64,000 nt of DNA, from positions 106,594-170,593 of the forward strand of contig JAFSVD010000039.1 in assembly GCA_017450275.1 (NCBI GenBank), read 5' to 3'. Every line of letters begins with the position of its first letter. Position 1 is the first letter of the stretch. Of the stretch, positions 1 to 8,431 are shown piece after piece. Below the pieces are notes generated by a model. The model did not search any database. It was not told the origin of the DNA and saw only the letters and a list, made by a program, of their open reading frames with translations. The position numbers and the translations under genes were made by a program. This DNA comes from Desulfovibrio sp. (GTDB lineage: Bacteria; Desulfobacterota; Desulfovibrionia; Desulfovibrionales; Desulfovibrionaceae).

Positions 1-353
1 CCTTAGAACCCTGCGACAGCCTGGCAACGGACGGAGAGGGACATCCCTTGGTTCTGCTCCCTGGCACAGGCCCCATTCGCTCCCGCCATCTCTGTGAACA
101 GCTCCAAAACCAATATGCCAACGAATCGAAAAAACTGTATCCCGATGTTTTTGTCTCTATGGGTGTTGTCAGTATCGCCCAAGGAGAAAAACGCTCCGCA
201 GAAGATTTGGTTGCCCGCGTAGCAAGTGCTCTGCAAAAGGCACAAACGGAAGCGTCTCATTTGCATCAGATAGGCCCCGAAACACTGGATGAACGCTCTA
301 CACTGGTTCATTCTGACGAAAAACGTTTTCTCTTTTTTGGTGGAGCATATTAG
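1..353 (+). CDS. GGDEF-domain protein, C-terminal part (5' end outside window)
   Basis: An open frame enters from the left edge (codons begin at base 3) and stops with TAG at 351-353. The roughly 116 visible residues look like the second half of a GGDEF (diguanylate cyclase-type) domain: a hydrophobic strand VLLPGTGP, a helix with RSRHLCEQL, then VFVSMGVVSIAQGE followed by SAEDLVARVASALQKAQTEA, which matches the usual SxGva...s.eeLl..AD.ALy.AK pattern. The GGDEF signature itself would lie upstream, so catalytic competence cannot be judged. The canonical final AD.Al motif is altered here to VASAL. It stops one base before the ATG of the next gene, so the two are probably cotranscribed. Family assignment is inference from pattern only. 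Confidence 0.6.
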   Translation, partial: LEPCDSLATDGEGHPLVLLPGTGPIRSRHLCEQLQNQYANESKKLYPDVFVSMGVVSIAQGEKRSAEDLVARVASALQKAQTEASHLHQIGPETLDERSTLVHSDEKRFLFFGGAY

Positions 354-354
354 T

Positions 355-1158
355 ATGAACAGTACCTTAAGTGTAGCTATTCTCAGTGGAAAGGGCGGAG
401 TGGGAAAGACCAATATTTCCCTCAACTTGGCCTATGGCCTCTATCAGTTGGGCTATAAACCCTTTCTGATGGACTGCGATATGGGTCTTGCCAATCTCGA
501 TGTCCTGCTTGGCATAACCCCTGAGGCCAATCTCCAAGACACCTTGCTTGGCAAAGCAACCCTTTCTGATGTGCTCTACCATGTCGAACCAAACGGGTTT
601 GATGTGCTGCCGGCAGCATCAGGGGTTCCCGAATTGAACGATCTCAAGCCCGAACTGCGCGACATTTTGATCGACAAACTCGAACCCATGCTCGCCTCCT
701 ACGACTTTGTCTTTATGGATCTGGGCGCTGGGATTTCCGAAAATGTGCAGACCTTTGCGGCCATGAGCGCGATGCGCATCCTCATCATCACCCCTGAGCC
801 CACATCGCTCACCGATGGCTACGCACTGATCAAAGTCTTAAACAACCGTTTTGGCATGCGAGACTTCATGATTGTTGTCAACGAAGCCAGTTCGTCCAAG
901 GAAGCGCAAAACACCTATGAACGCTTAAAAACAGCGTGCATGCACTTCCTCCATATTGAACCGGTTTCCCTGGGCTTTGTCCACAGGGACAATAAATTGC
1001 CGGAAGCGGTCTGCCGCCAAAAGCCCCTCTTGCTCTATGCGCCCGGCTGCCAAGCTGCGCGTGATTTGACTTCCATGGCAGAAAAATTGCAGAAAATCCG
1101 CCTTTCCATGGCAGACTGGCTTGCTACGCGCACTATTTTAAAACGGAGCCAAGGCTAA
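355..1158 (+). CDS. flhG: FlhG/FleN (MinD-like) ATPase
   Basis: This is a 267-residue P-loop ATPase of the MinD/ParA superfamily. The deviant Walker A motif SGKGGVGKTNIS is at residues 9-20, and DCDMGLANLDVLLG follows at about 41-54, the form typical of FlhG/FleN (YlxH), which set flagellar number and placement. A longer reading from 289 exists, but the ATG at 355 is preceded by GGTGGAG and places the P-loop at the normal distance from the N-terminus. No C-terminal amphipathic MinD helix is evident. It follows a GGDEF gene and precedes dapA. flhF and flagellar structural genes are not in the window, so the flagellar role rests on the motif; a general MinD/ParA function is the alternative. Confidence 0.8.
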   Translation: MNSTLSVAILSGKGGVGKTNISLNLAYGLYQLGYKPFLMDCDMGLANLDVLLGITPEANLQDTLLGKATLSDVLYHVEPNGFDVLPAASGVPELNDLKPELRDILIDKLEPMLASYDFVFMDLGAGISENVQTFAAMSAMRILIITPEPTSLTDGYALIKVLNNRFGMRDFMIVVNEASSSKEAQNTYERLKTACMHFLHIEPVSLGFVHRDNKLPEAVCRQKPLLLYAPGCQAARDLTSMAEKLQKIRLSMADWLATRTILKRSQG

Positions 1159-1346
1159 CTTGGACATCCGTCAAAAAGACAAGCAAAATCAAGAACGATA
1201 CAAACGCCATTGCATCCCACAAGGACATATGCGTGTCGAACCAAACCATGGGGACGCTTTTTGTTTTTGCTCTCAATCCTCGATTACACGCACTTTAAAC
1301 TATCCCTCGGTTGCCTCAGGCACACCAGAATATCGGGAGAATGTGT

Positions 1347-2234
1347 ATGCAGAAAGCATTTCATGGCGCAATCACTGCTCTTGTGACCCCGTTCACCAAC
1401 GGTATCTTTGATGAAAAACGCTATCGTGCCCTGATTGATACCCAAATTGCTGCGGGCATTCACGGCCTTGTCCCCTGTGGATCCACCGGCGAATCGGCAA
1501 CGCTCACCCACGCTGAACACGAAGAGGTGATCCGGGTCTGCGTCGATCAAGTCAACAAACGCGTGCCTGTCTTGGCAGGGGCTGGATCAAACAACACCAC
1601 CGAAGCCATAGCCTTAACCAAGATCGCCAAAGACGCTGGTGCCGACGGGGCTCTGCTCATCACCCCCTACTACAACAAGCCGACCCAGGAAGGGCTCTAC
1701 CAGCATTATGCGAGTGTAGCGAAAGCGGTTGATCTGCCCTTGATCCTCTACAATGTTCCGGGCAGAACAGGCTGTAACATGCTTCCGCCTGTGCTTGCGC
1801 GTTTGGCCAAGGATTTTCCCACCATCATTGGGGTCAAGGAGGCAACAGGCAACCTCGCCCAGGGAAGCGAAGTGATTGAGCAATGCCCAAAGGATTTCTT
1901 GGTGCTCTCGGGAGACGATTTTACGGCGCTGCCCTTGATGTGCATCGGCGGCGTTGGGGTGATTTCTGTCACCTCCAACATCTGCCCCAAGGAAATGGCG
2001 GCCATGTGCAATGCCTTTGAAAGCGGCGATCTTGCCAAAGCCGTTGCTCTCCACCACAAGCTCTTCGCCCTCCATAAGGCCATGTTCATCGAGACCAATC
2101 CGGTGCCGGTCAAAAAAGCCCTGGCTTTCATGGGGCAGATTGAAAGCGGAGTGAGACTCCCTCTGTGCGAAATGACCGAGCAGCATTGTCATGATCTGCG
2201 CGCTGTGCTGAAAAACTACGACTTGATTGCCTAA
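1347..2234 (+). CDS. dapA: 4-hydroxy-tetrahydrodipicolinate synthase
   Basis: The 295-residue protein condenses pyruvate with aspartate semialdehyde, the first committed step to diaminopimelate (DAP) and lysine. Family landmarks are GSTGESATLTHAEH near residue 45, YNVPGRTG near 135, GVKEATG containing the Schiff-base lysine near 160, and LSGDDFTALP near 185. The ATG at 1347 is chosen because GGGAGA lies 6 bases upstream; an upstream in-frame reading from 1311 lacks such a site. Length is normal for the family (about 290-300). The 188 bp before it contain no supported gene and probably carry the promoter. Cytoplasmic; DAP feeds peptidoglycan. Confidence 0.95.
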   Translation: MQKAFHGAITALVTPFTNGIFDEKRYRALIDTQIAAGIHGLVPCGSTGESATLTHAEHEEVIRVCVDQVNKRVPVLAGAGSNNTTEAIALTKIAKDAGADGALLITPYYNKPTQEGLYQHYASVAKAVDLPLILYNVPGRTGCNMLPPVLARLAKDFPTIIGVKEATGNLAQGSEVIEQCPKDFLVLSGDDFTALPLMCIGGVGVISVTSNICPKEMAAMCNAFESGDLAKAVALHHKLFALHKAMFIETNPVPVKKALAFMGQIESGVRLPLCEMTEQHCHDLRAVLKNYDLIA

Positions 2235-2242
2235 AACAGAAT

Positions 2243-2266
2243 GACGCATTTCTTCGGAAATGCGTC
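2243..2266 (+). other. Perfect 10-bp hairpin with TTCG loop upstream of mnmA
   Basis: GACGCATTTC, loop TTCG, GAAATGCGTC form a perfect 10-bp stem capped by a UUCG tetraloop, an exceptionally stable RNA hairpin type. It lies 9 bases after the dapA stop and covers an in-frame ATG at 2260. No T tract follows on the plus strand, so it is not a standard intrinsic terminator. It could stabilise the dapA mRNA end, act as a weak terminator, or control access to the mnmA start at 2278. Confidence 0.6.
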
Positions 2267-2277
2267 AAACACCACCT

Positions 2278-3300
2278 ATGGATATCGCTGTTGCTGTCAG
2301 CGGAGGCATTGACAGCCTCTGCGCCCTCCTCCTCTTGCGCCAACAGGGCTATACTCCCTTGGCGATCTATGGCCGCTTTTTGCCAAGCGACACACTCCCT
2401 GATGCCTATCAAGACTATCTTGCCACCCTCCGTATCCCGCTCACAATTCTCGATCTGACAATCCCCTTTGCCCAGACTGTTCTTGCCCAAACACAAGCAT
2501 CCCTCAATGCCGGCAAAACCCCCAATCCATGCGCTCTGTGCAACAAAAGCATCAAATTTGGGCTGCTAGCCAACGAGGCACTTGCTTTGCATACGCCCTT
2601 TGCAACCGGCCATTATGTGCAAACAAGCCTCTATCAGGATGTGCTCCTGCTGACAAAAGCGAAAGACACAAAAAAGGATCAAAGCTATTTTTTAAGCTTG
2701 ATCCCCAAAGCGCTTCTGCCTCATCTGCGCTTTCCTCTGGCTCAAATGACCAAGGAAGAATGCCGCGCACTGCTTTCGCATCGTGGCCTCCCCCAGCCCA
2801 AGGAGAGCCAGGATGTCTGCTTTCGCCTTGCCCCTCCCTTCAATCCCGGTCGCTGCCTGCTCATCGAACGCGATGGCTCCTGCAAAGAGGTTGCGCCCCA
2901 CAACGGCCTTGCCAACTACACCCTTGGTCAACGTCGAGGACTTGGCATAAGCTATCGCGAAGGACTCTATGTCGTCAAAAAAGACTATGCCACCAATACC
3001 CTCTATGTAGGGCCTTTGCCTCTCCTTGGCATGCGAGGGTGTACGGCCTCATCCATCAATTATTTTTTGGCGCCTGCATCGTGGCCAAAAGACCTCTTTG
3101 CCAAGGTGCGCTATCGCCAAAAAGCCGTTCCCATGACGCTTGTGCACGCAGACGCCAACACCATAACCATTGCCTTTGACCAGCCCCAATTTCCCAGCGA
3201 CCTTGACCAGATTCTCTCTGTCAGCGATAGAGACGGACGCATTCTCGCAGGCGGTGTCGTGGATGGGATGGAGCTTGTGGTTGACAGCCTTCTTCGCTAA
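2278..3300 (+). CDS. mnmA: tRNA-specific 2-thiouridylase MnmA
   Basis: This enzyme adds the 2-thio group to the wobble uridine (U34) of Lys, Glu and Gln tRNAs, using sulfur relayed from a cysteine desulfurase. The N-terminal PP-loop is AVSGGIDSL. The first catalytic cysteine lies in NPCALCNKSIKFG and the second in SQDVCFR, both family hallmarks. TLGQRRGLG and a C-terminal barrel region ending GGVV complete it. The ATG at 2278 gives 340 residues. An ATG 18 bases earlier (2260) is buried in the stem of a strong hairpin, so I prefer 2278, though neither has a clear SD sequence. The stop overlaps the convergent tatD stop by a few bases. Confidence 0.93.
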   Translation: MDIAVAVSGGIDSLCALLLLRQQGYTPLAIYGRFLPSDTLPDAYQDYLATLRIPLTILDLTIPFAQTVLAQTQASLNAGKTPNPCALCNKSIKFGLLANEALALHTPFATGHYVQTSLYQDVLLLTKAKDTKKDQSYFLSLIPKALLPHLRFPLAQMTKEECRALLSHRGLPQPKESQDVCFRLAPPFNPGRCLLIERDGSCKEVAPHNGLANYTLGQRRGLGISYREGLYVVKKDYATNTLYVGPLPLLGMRGCTASSINYFLAPASWPKDLFAKVRYRQKAVPMTLVHADANTITIAFDQPQFPSDLDQILSVSDRDGRILAGGVVDGMELVVDSLLR

Positions 3301-4124
3301 AGCCCTATTCCAAAAAACGCTCGTCCATTGTCCCCGCATGTTCGCCACAACGATTCTTTGTCACAGCCAAGCGCATTGGCCATGGCTTCGATGGTAAAGA
3401 CCGTATAGGCGGGCTCATTGCGTGTGCCCCGGTGCGGATGAGGGGCAAGATAAGGGCAGTCGGTCTCAACGAGCAGACGCTCCTTGGGAATGCTGGGAAG
3501 AGCCTCCCTCACGACTGTATTGGCGGGATAGGTAACAGGCCCTGGCAGGGAAATCATCCAGCCATTCTCAACGATACGCCGCGCAAGCGTGGCGTCCCCG
3601 CCAAAGCAATGCCACAATACCGGGTATCCTTGGCACGCATTCACCGTAAGCAGATGCAGACACTCTGTCACAGCATCCCGGCAATGGATCACAATGGGCA
3701 GATGCATCTCCTTGGCAATGGCTATTTGCCGACTAAACACCGCCATCTGTGTCTCGTGGGGACAATCCTTCCAATAATAATCAAGCCCAATTTCCCCAAC
3801 AGCCCGGATTCTCGGCTCATTGGCCAAGGCATCACACAGAGCCGATTCAACCTCGTTGTTCCATGTCAGCCCATCACACGGATGCACGCCAAGAGCAAAA
3901 AAGACCTCGGGATGGTTGTCAAAGACGTGCTTTTCTTCGGCAAACGCCAAAGGATCGCCAAAAATATTGAGAATCGTGACAATACCAACGGCCTGAGCGC
4001 GAGCGAGAACATCCTCTCTGTCCGCATCAAAACGGGCATCGTTCACATGCGCATGACTGTCCATACCAAAGGGAGGAAGTTTCCGCGTCAACGGATCGAT
4101 GCGTTCAACTTTTTTATGTCCCAT
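3297..4124 (-). CDS. tatD: TatD-family metal-dependent deoxyribonuclease
   Basis: A 275-residue TIM-barrel hydrolase. Metal ligands appear as MDSHAHVNDARF near the N-terminus, GEIGLDYYW in the middle, PIVIHCRDA, WHCFGGD, and the late LLVETDCPYLAPHPHRG block, all characteristic of TatD/YcfH 3'-5' nucleases. The ATG at 4124 has AAAGG about 5 bases upstream; a further in-frame start at 4160 lacks one. The first 20 or so residues before the SHAH motif form a charged extension (KKVERIDPLTRKLPP). It is convergent with mnmA and divergent from the UDP-sugar decarboxylase. The exact substrate is not readable from sequence. Confidence 0.9.
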   Translation of the reverse strand: MGHKKVERIDPLTRKLPPFGMDSHAHVNDARFDADREDVLARAQAVGIVTILNIFGDPLAFAEEKHVFDNHPEVFFALGVHPCDGLTWNNEVESALCDALANEPRIRAVGEIGLDYYWKDCPHETQMAVFSRQIAIAKEMHLPIVIHCRDAVTECLHLLTVNACQGYPVLWHCFGGDATLARRIVENGWMISLPGPVTYPANTVVREALPSIPKERLLVETDCPYLAPHPHRGTRNEPAYTVFTIEAMANALGCDKESLWRTCGDNGRAFFGIGL

Positions 4125-4262
4125 AGATGCCTTTACTGGCTTCGTTTGCCAGAGTATCAATTTTTGCGTACAATTTCACATGATTTGAGCAAAATTTTTT
4201 GCATAGAAATACACATGTGTCAACTCTAATTCTTCCAAAAACATGAAAAACCAGGATTAAAG

Positions 4263-5210
4263 ATGCATCACCGCAAACGCATATTAGTCACCGGAGGCTC
4301 GGGTTTTTTGGGCTCGCATCTGTGCAAACGCCTGCTCGACGAAGGCATGGACGTCATCTGCGTTGACAATTTTTATTCGGGTTCCCGGGACACGGTGCTC
4401 GATCTGCTCAAAAATCCCCATTTTGAACTGATTCGCCACGACATAACGCTCCCTCTCTATGTTGAGGTCGACGAGATCTACAATCTCGCCTGTCCAGCCT
4501 CCCCTATCCACTATCAAGAAAACCCCATCCACACCATTAAGGCCTGTTTGCTCGGCAGCCTCAATATGCTGGGTCTGGCCAAACGTTTGCGCTGCAAAAT
4601 TTTCCAGGCCTCAACAAGCGAAGTGTACGGGGATCCCGAACAAAGCCCACAAAAAGAATCCTATTGGGGCAATGTCAATCCCAACGGTATTCGCTCCTGT
4701 TACGATGAAGGCAAACGCTGCGCGGAATCGCTCTTTTTCTCCTTTCACCGGGAAAACAATATTGCCATCAAGGTCGGTCGCATCTTTAACACCTATGGAC
4801 CCAACATGCATCCGAAGGATGGTCGCGTGGTCTCCAACTTTATTGTCCAAGCCTTGACCAACAAACCCATCACCATCTATGGCGATGGCTCGCAGACCCG
4901 TTCCTTTTGCTATGTCGACGACCTCATTGAATGTATGATCCGTTTTATGCAAACAGACGCTTCGGTGACAGGCCCCATCAATATGGGCAATCCCGGGGAA
5001 TTCACCATTCTCTCTCTCGCGCAAACAATCATTCGCCTCTCCAACAGCTCCTCCACCATCACCTATCTGCCCCTCCCAGGGGATGATCCCAAACAGCGCA
5101 AACCCGATATCACCCTTGCCAAGACCCTTCTCTCCTGGACGCCAACCGTCCCCTTGGAGGAAGGACTCACAAAAACCATTCGCTATTTTGCAAAGCTGCT
5201 CAATATCTAA
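4263..5210 (+). CDS. UDP-glucuronic acid decarboxylase (UDP-xylose synthase-like)
   Basis: A 315-residue extended short-chain dehydrogenase. The NAD-binding loop is [12 protein letters not shown] at residues 8-19. The UXS-type stretch is CPASPIHYQ, followed by [10 protein letters not shown] and the catalytic tyrosine/lysine pair in [18 protein letters not shown] and [10 protein letters not shown] complete the family pattern. Members oxidise and decarboxylate UDP-glucuronate to UDP-xylose or its 4-keto intermediate for surface polysaccharide. The start has AGGA 7 bases upstream. The 138-bp AT-rich gap before it, shared with divergent tatD, contains the palindrome ACACATGTGT. No glycosyltransferase cluster surrounds it, so the downstream glycan is unknown. 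Confidence 0.88.
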   Translation: MHHRKRILVTGGSGFLGSHLCKRLLDEGMDVICVDNFYSGSRDTVLDLLKNPHFELIRHDITLPLYVEVDEIYNLACPASPIHYQENPIHTIKACLLGSLNMLGLAKRLRCKIFQASTSEVYGDPEQSPQKESYWGNVNPNGIRSCYDEGKRCAESLFFSFHRENNIAIKVGRIFNTYGPNMHPKDGRVVSNFIVQALTNKPITIYGDGSQTRSFCYVDDLIECMIRFMQTDASVTGPINMGNPGEFTILSLAQTIIRLSNSSSTITYLPLPGDDPKQRKPDITLAKTLLSWTPTVPLEEGLTKTIRYFAKLLNI

Positions 5211-5233
5211 GCCAAAGCCCCTGCTCTTCTTGG

Positions 5234-6088
5234 TTAACGTCCCTGTTTTTTGACACGGATCGCTTCGAGGGCTTGCAAAAGATCCCACCCAAGACAGAGA
5301 TTGTGTCTGCCAACGCCCAGAAAGACTCCGGGCTTTGTGGTTCCGTGGAAATCACTGCCACCAGTAAGCGCAAGCCCCAACCTTTCTGCCCATTGCCTGC
5401 ATTGCTTGCTTTGCTCCGGGCTATGCTCGCTGTGCCAGGCCTCCAAAGCGTCAAGACCGTGAGCCTGTAAGGATTGTATGCGTTGATAGAGCCAATCGTT
5501 GGGATAGTGGTGCAAAAACGGATGCGCCAAACTGACCACTGCCCCGCTTGCCGAAAGCCTTTGCACCAGCGCTTCGGGAGAGGGGCTTTCTTTGGGCACA
5601 AAGGCTGGGCAGCCAGCCCCGATATAGCGCTCAAAGGCCTGACGCACGCTTTGCACAAGCCCCCTTGCCTGCAATGCCTGAGCAATATGGGGGCGACCAA
5701 TGCTGCCTTGGCCTGCAAAGGAGCGCACCTCCTCCATGGAAAGAGATATGCCCAAATCGTTCAGTCTCGCTAACATGGCCTGATTTCTCCGTGCGCGAGT
5801 ACCTCGAAGCTCGCTCAGCATATCGAGAAGAGCCTTGCACGGCGTAACCCACAGTCCCAAAATATGCAGCTCGCCGTATTCTGTCATGGCTGAAAGCTCA
5901 CAGCCGCCAATAACAGCAACGCCGAACGTTTTCCCTGCAACAAGCGCTTCAGCCACGCCATCTATGGTATCGTGATCGGTAATGGCAAGGCAGCCCACCC
6001 CGCTCTCCTTGGCTAAACGCACAAGCTCTGTCGGAGACAGGGTACCGTCTGAAAAATTCGTATGCGTGTGCAAATCGATTCTATCCAC
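5234..6088 (-). CDS. PHP-domain phosphoesterase (TrpH / RNase AM type)
   Basis: The 284-residue protein opens with the PHP metal-binding motif DLHTHTNFSDGTL and continues with AITDHDTIDG, GCELSA, ELHILGLW and late SLAHPFLHH and GGSDFHG, all metal-ligand blocks of the PHP superfamily. The length and motif set match TrpH/YciV, described as a 5'-3' exonuclease that trims RNA and acts on 3',5'-nucleotide phosphates. The GTG start at 6088 has GAGAGGG just upstream; a TTG reading starting 48 bases earlier would overlap the divergent Trm112-like gene. Its 3' end faces the decarboxylase gene. Exact substrate is inferred. Confidence 0.85.
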   Translation of the reverse strand: MDRIDLHTHTNFSDGTLSPTELVRLAKESGVGCLAITDHDTIDGVAEALVAGKTFGVAVIGGCELSAMTEYGELHILGLWVTPCKALLDMLSELRGTRARRNQAMLARLNDLGISLSMEEVRSFAGQGSIGRPHIAQALQARGLVQSVRQAFERYIGAGCPAFVPKESPSPEALVQRLSASGAVVSLAHPFLHHYPNDWLYQRIQSLQAHGLDALEAWHSEHSPEQSKQCRQWAERLGLALTGGSDFHGTTKPGVFLGVGRHNLCLGWDLLQALEAIRVKKQGR

Positions 6089-6125
6089 AAAACCCTCTCT
6101 TTTTTCGAGACACCGAGGCTCCCCT

Positions 6126-6314
6126 ATGGAACTCAAAGCAATTCTCTCCTATCTCGCCTGCCCCTCATGCCATGGCGATCTCAGCATAGAAGGCGAAGAT
6201 CATCCCAGCGCGCTTCTGTGCGCAAACTGCCATCTGCGCTATCCCATCCAGGATGGCATTCCCCTCTTGCTCGCCTCTGAAGCCCAAGCCATTGACACAC
6301 AGCCAAAGGAATAA
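6126..6314 (+). CDS. Trm112/YcaR-family small zinc-ribbon protein
   Basis: A 62-residue protein with ACPSCHGDL near the N-terminus and LCANCHLRYPIQDGIPLLL in the second half. Two CxxC pairs followed by the YPI.DGIP.LL signature define the Trm112/YcaR family. Eukaryotic Trm112 activates methyltransferases; the bacterial role is poorly defined. ATG 6126 lies in the divergent gap with the PHP gene. It is followed 3 bases after its stop by yfcE, so the two are probably one transcript with maf. Confidence 0.88.
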   Translation: MELKAILSYLACPSCHGDLSIEGEDHPSALLCANCHLRYPIQDGIPLLLASEAQAIDTQPKE

Positions 6315-6317
6315 GGT

Positions 6318-6881
6318 ATGCGAATGCTCATTGCGTCGGATCTCCACGGATCCCTTTCAAGCCTCCACTTTTTGGTCGAAACCACGAAAAGCCTCAAACC
6401 CGATATGCTCGTCCTTTTGGGTGATCTTGTCTACCACGGTCCCAGAAACAGACTTCCTGAATCCTACGATACCAAACAGGTTTTGGGCGATCTTTCGGCT
6501 CTGTGCTCGCTCGACGTTGCCATTACAGCGGTACGCGGCAATTGCGATGCTGAGGTGGATGTTGAGCATACGCCATTTCCGGTTGTGGAAAACGCCTGGA
6601 TCAACGCCGATGGCCTCACCATCTTTGCCAGCCACGGGCACAGGATTCCTGAAGTGCCTCCTATGCCCTATAGCATTCCAGACGGTTGCGTGATTCTGCG
6701 CGGCCACACCCACATTCCCCGCGGAGAAAGCCTGCACGGCTTCCATTTCTGGAATCCGGGCTCTCTCTCCCTCCCCAAAGGCGGCAGCAAACGCTCCTAT
6801 GGGGTCTATGAAAACCGCACCTTTACCGTCTACACCATGGATGGTGAACGCGTTCTCTCCCACACCCCAAACAACGAGTAA
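6318..6881 (+). CDS. yfcE: Metallophosphodiesterase YfcE
   Basis: A 187-residue calcineurin-like phosphoesterase, the same size as E. coli YfcE (184). Metal-binding blocks are IASDLHGS at the N-terminus, VLLGDLVYHGPR, VRGNCDAEVD, ASHGH, and RGHTHIP followed by NPGSLSLPKGG. YfcE hydrolyses phosphodiester model substrates in vitro; the physiological substrate is not settled. AAGGA is 7 bases before the ATG. The stop overlaps by one base the gap to maf (ATG at 6883), which supports a Trm112-yfcE-maf transcription unit. Confidence 0.92.
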   Translation: MRMLIASDLHGSLSSLHFLVETTKSLKPDMLVLLGDLVYHGPRNRLPESYDTKQVLGDLSALCSLDVAITAVRGNCDAEVDVEHTPFPVVENAWINADGLTIFASHGHRIPEVPPMPYSIPDGCVILRGHTHIPRGESLHGFHFWNPGSLSLPKGGSKRSYGVYENRTFTVYTMDGERVLSHTPNNE

Positions 6882-6882
6882 T

Positions 6883-7515
6883 ATGCACCCCATTTTTACG
6901 CTTCCACCAGATGTCACTCTCGTTCTCGCCTCAGCCTCTCCCCGAAGAAAAGCCCTGCTCGAAGCATCCTGGGGCGTTGCTCTTACGATCTTGCCCTCTC
7001 CCGTTGACGAGCCTAAACCGAGCATGGCTGAAAGTGCCGAGCATTATACCCGACAAACCTCTGCGCAAAAAGCGATGGCAACAGCGCAAAGACTGTCGAA
7101 GACGTCACGATGTATTATTCTTGGCGCAGACACGGTTGTGCATACGCAAAACGGAACCATCCTTGGAAAACCCGTTGACTGCGACGATGCCCTTGCCATG
7201 CTGCAAAGCCTTATAGGCACATGGCACAGCGTGACAACCTCCGTCACCATTATACTTCAAAATCCTCCCTCCACAACAACGCTCACGCAAACAACGAGAG
7301 TACACTTTGGAACCTTTTCCTCCGACGTTCTCAAAGCCTATGTCAACACCCTCGAGCCTATGGATAAAGCCGGTGCATACGCTATTCAAGGAAAGGGGGC
7401 GTTTCTGCTCAAAGAAATAGAGGGCTCCTGGACAAACGTTGTGGGATTGCCGCTTGAGATGCTGACACAATGGTTGTGCGAAAGGAATCTCCTGCTCCCA
7501 GCAAGACCGCAATAA
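6883..7515 (+). CDS. maf: Maf/YhdE-family nucleoside triphosphate pyrophosphatase
   Basis: The 210-residue protein carries the Maf signature LASASPRRKALLE near residue 16, then LGADTVVH, LGKPVDCDDALAML, and the late DKAGAYAIQGKGAF and NVVGLPLEML. Maf proteins hydrolyse non-canonical or house-cleaning NTPs such as dTTP/UTP analogues. Starting at ATG 6883 places the signature at its normal position; an upstream in-frame reading overlaps yfcE and is not used. The final residues (about ERNLLLPARPQ) are unusual: their DNA (7484-7511) matches the repeat units of the array that follows, so the native C-terminus seems to have been replaced or extended by array sequence. Confidence 0.9.
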   Translation: MHPIFTLPPDVTLVLASASPRRKALLEASWGVALTILPSPVDEPKPSMAESAEHYTRQTSAQKAMATAQRLSKTSRCIILGADTVVHTQNGTILGKPVDCDDALAMLQSLIGTWHSVTTSVTIILQNPPSTTTLTQTTRVHFGTFSSDVLKAYVNTLEPMDKAGAYAIQGKGAFLLKEIEGSWTNVVGLPLEMLTQWLCERNLLLPARPQ

Positions 7516-7533
7516 TCGCCAGAAGCTAAAAAA

Positions 7534-7602
7534 GCCCACGTATCGAAAGTCTGCCACATGCACGAGAGTCAAAGAGTACAACAACTGTACTCTTTTTTTT
7601 TT
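7534..7602 (+). ncRNA. Array core 1: candidate small RNA 3' end with terminator
   Basis: First core of the array. GAGTACA (7574-7580), loop ACAAC, TGTACTC (7586-7592) form a perfect 7-bp stem followed by ten Ts, a textbook intrinsic terminator. It could also simply terminate maf. The RNA call is inference. Confidence 0.5.
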
Positions 7603-7778
7603 GCCAAAGGATGCTAGCACACAAGGTGAGCGCAAAAAATCACCTGCTCCCAGCACCATCGCTACGCAGCAAAATATCGCGCACAAGGAGATGGTATCCT
7701 CAGCGTAAAACACCTGGAACTCCCTCAAGAACCGTCGTTGTTCTGGCTTATAATGCCCAAAAAACGAAAGCTAAAGAA

Positions 7779-7847
7779 GTCCACATATCGAAAGCGTGCC
7801 ACATGCACGAGAGTCAAAGCGTACAACAACTGTACTCTTTTTTTTTT
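7779..7847 (+). ncRNA. Array core 2: candidate small RNA
   Basis: Core with GCGTACA/TGTACTC hairpin (one mismatch) and ten Ts. The spacer before it has TATAAT at 7749-7754, about 90 bases before the T tract, but no convincing -35 element 17 bp further upstream. Confidence 0.42.
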
Positions 7848-8023
7848 GCCAAAGGATGCTGGCACACGAGGTGAGCACAAAAAATCACCTGCTCCCAGCA
7901 CCATCGCTACGCGGAAAAATATCGCGCACAAGGAGATGGTATCCAGAGCATAACACACCGAGAAGCCCTCAAGAACGTTCGTTGTTTTGGCTTATACTGC
8001 CAAGGACACGGATCTCAAGGAAG

Positions 8024-8090
8024 GCTCATATATCGAAAGTGTGCCATGTGCACGAGAGTCAAAGCGTACAATAAGTGTAGGCTTTTTTTT
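8024..8090 (+). ncRNA. Array core 3: candidate small RNA
   Basis: Core with GCGTACA and TGTAGGC arms and eight Ts. Relative to core 1 the second stem pair has changed on both sides (A-T to C-G), while the third pair is a G/G mismatch. TATACT lies at 7993-7998. Confidence 0.4.
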
Positions 8091-8364
8091 GCAGGATGTT
8101 GCAAAAATTGCGGGAGGTACGTTAATGCAAGAGAGCGTTGTGAGATTTCTCACGATCGCTAAGGAAACATGTCCTTACGATCAAACGTGGACAAAGGTTG
8201 CTGACACACAAGGTGAGCACAAAAAATCACCTGCTCCCAGCACCATCGCTACGCAGCAAAATATCGCGCACAAGGAGATGGTATCCAGAGCGTAAAACAC
8301 TGAAAAGACGCCAAAAAGATTTGATGTTCTGACTCATACTACTAAGGACACGGAACCCAAGGAA

Positions 8365-8431
8365 GCCCATAGAGCAAAAGTGTGCCATGTGTATGACAGT
8401 CAAAGCGTACAAGAACTGTAGGCTTTTTTTT
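8365..8431 (+). ncRNA. Array core 4: candidate small RNA
   Basis: Core variant with CATAGAGCAAAAG in place of CATATATCGAAAG, then GTGTGCCATGTG and the GCGTACA...TGTAGGC hairpin with eight Ts. It follows the first long (about 342 bp) spacer. Confidence 0.38.

Noticed and set aside
1160-1411. An 83-residue frame between flhG and dapA
   Set aside because: TTG start with no ribosome site, overlaps the dapA coding start, and no recognisable pattern.
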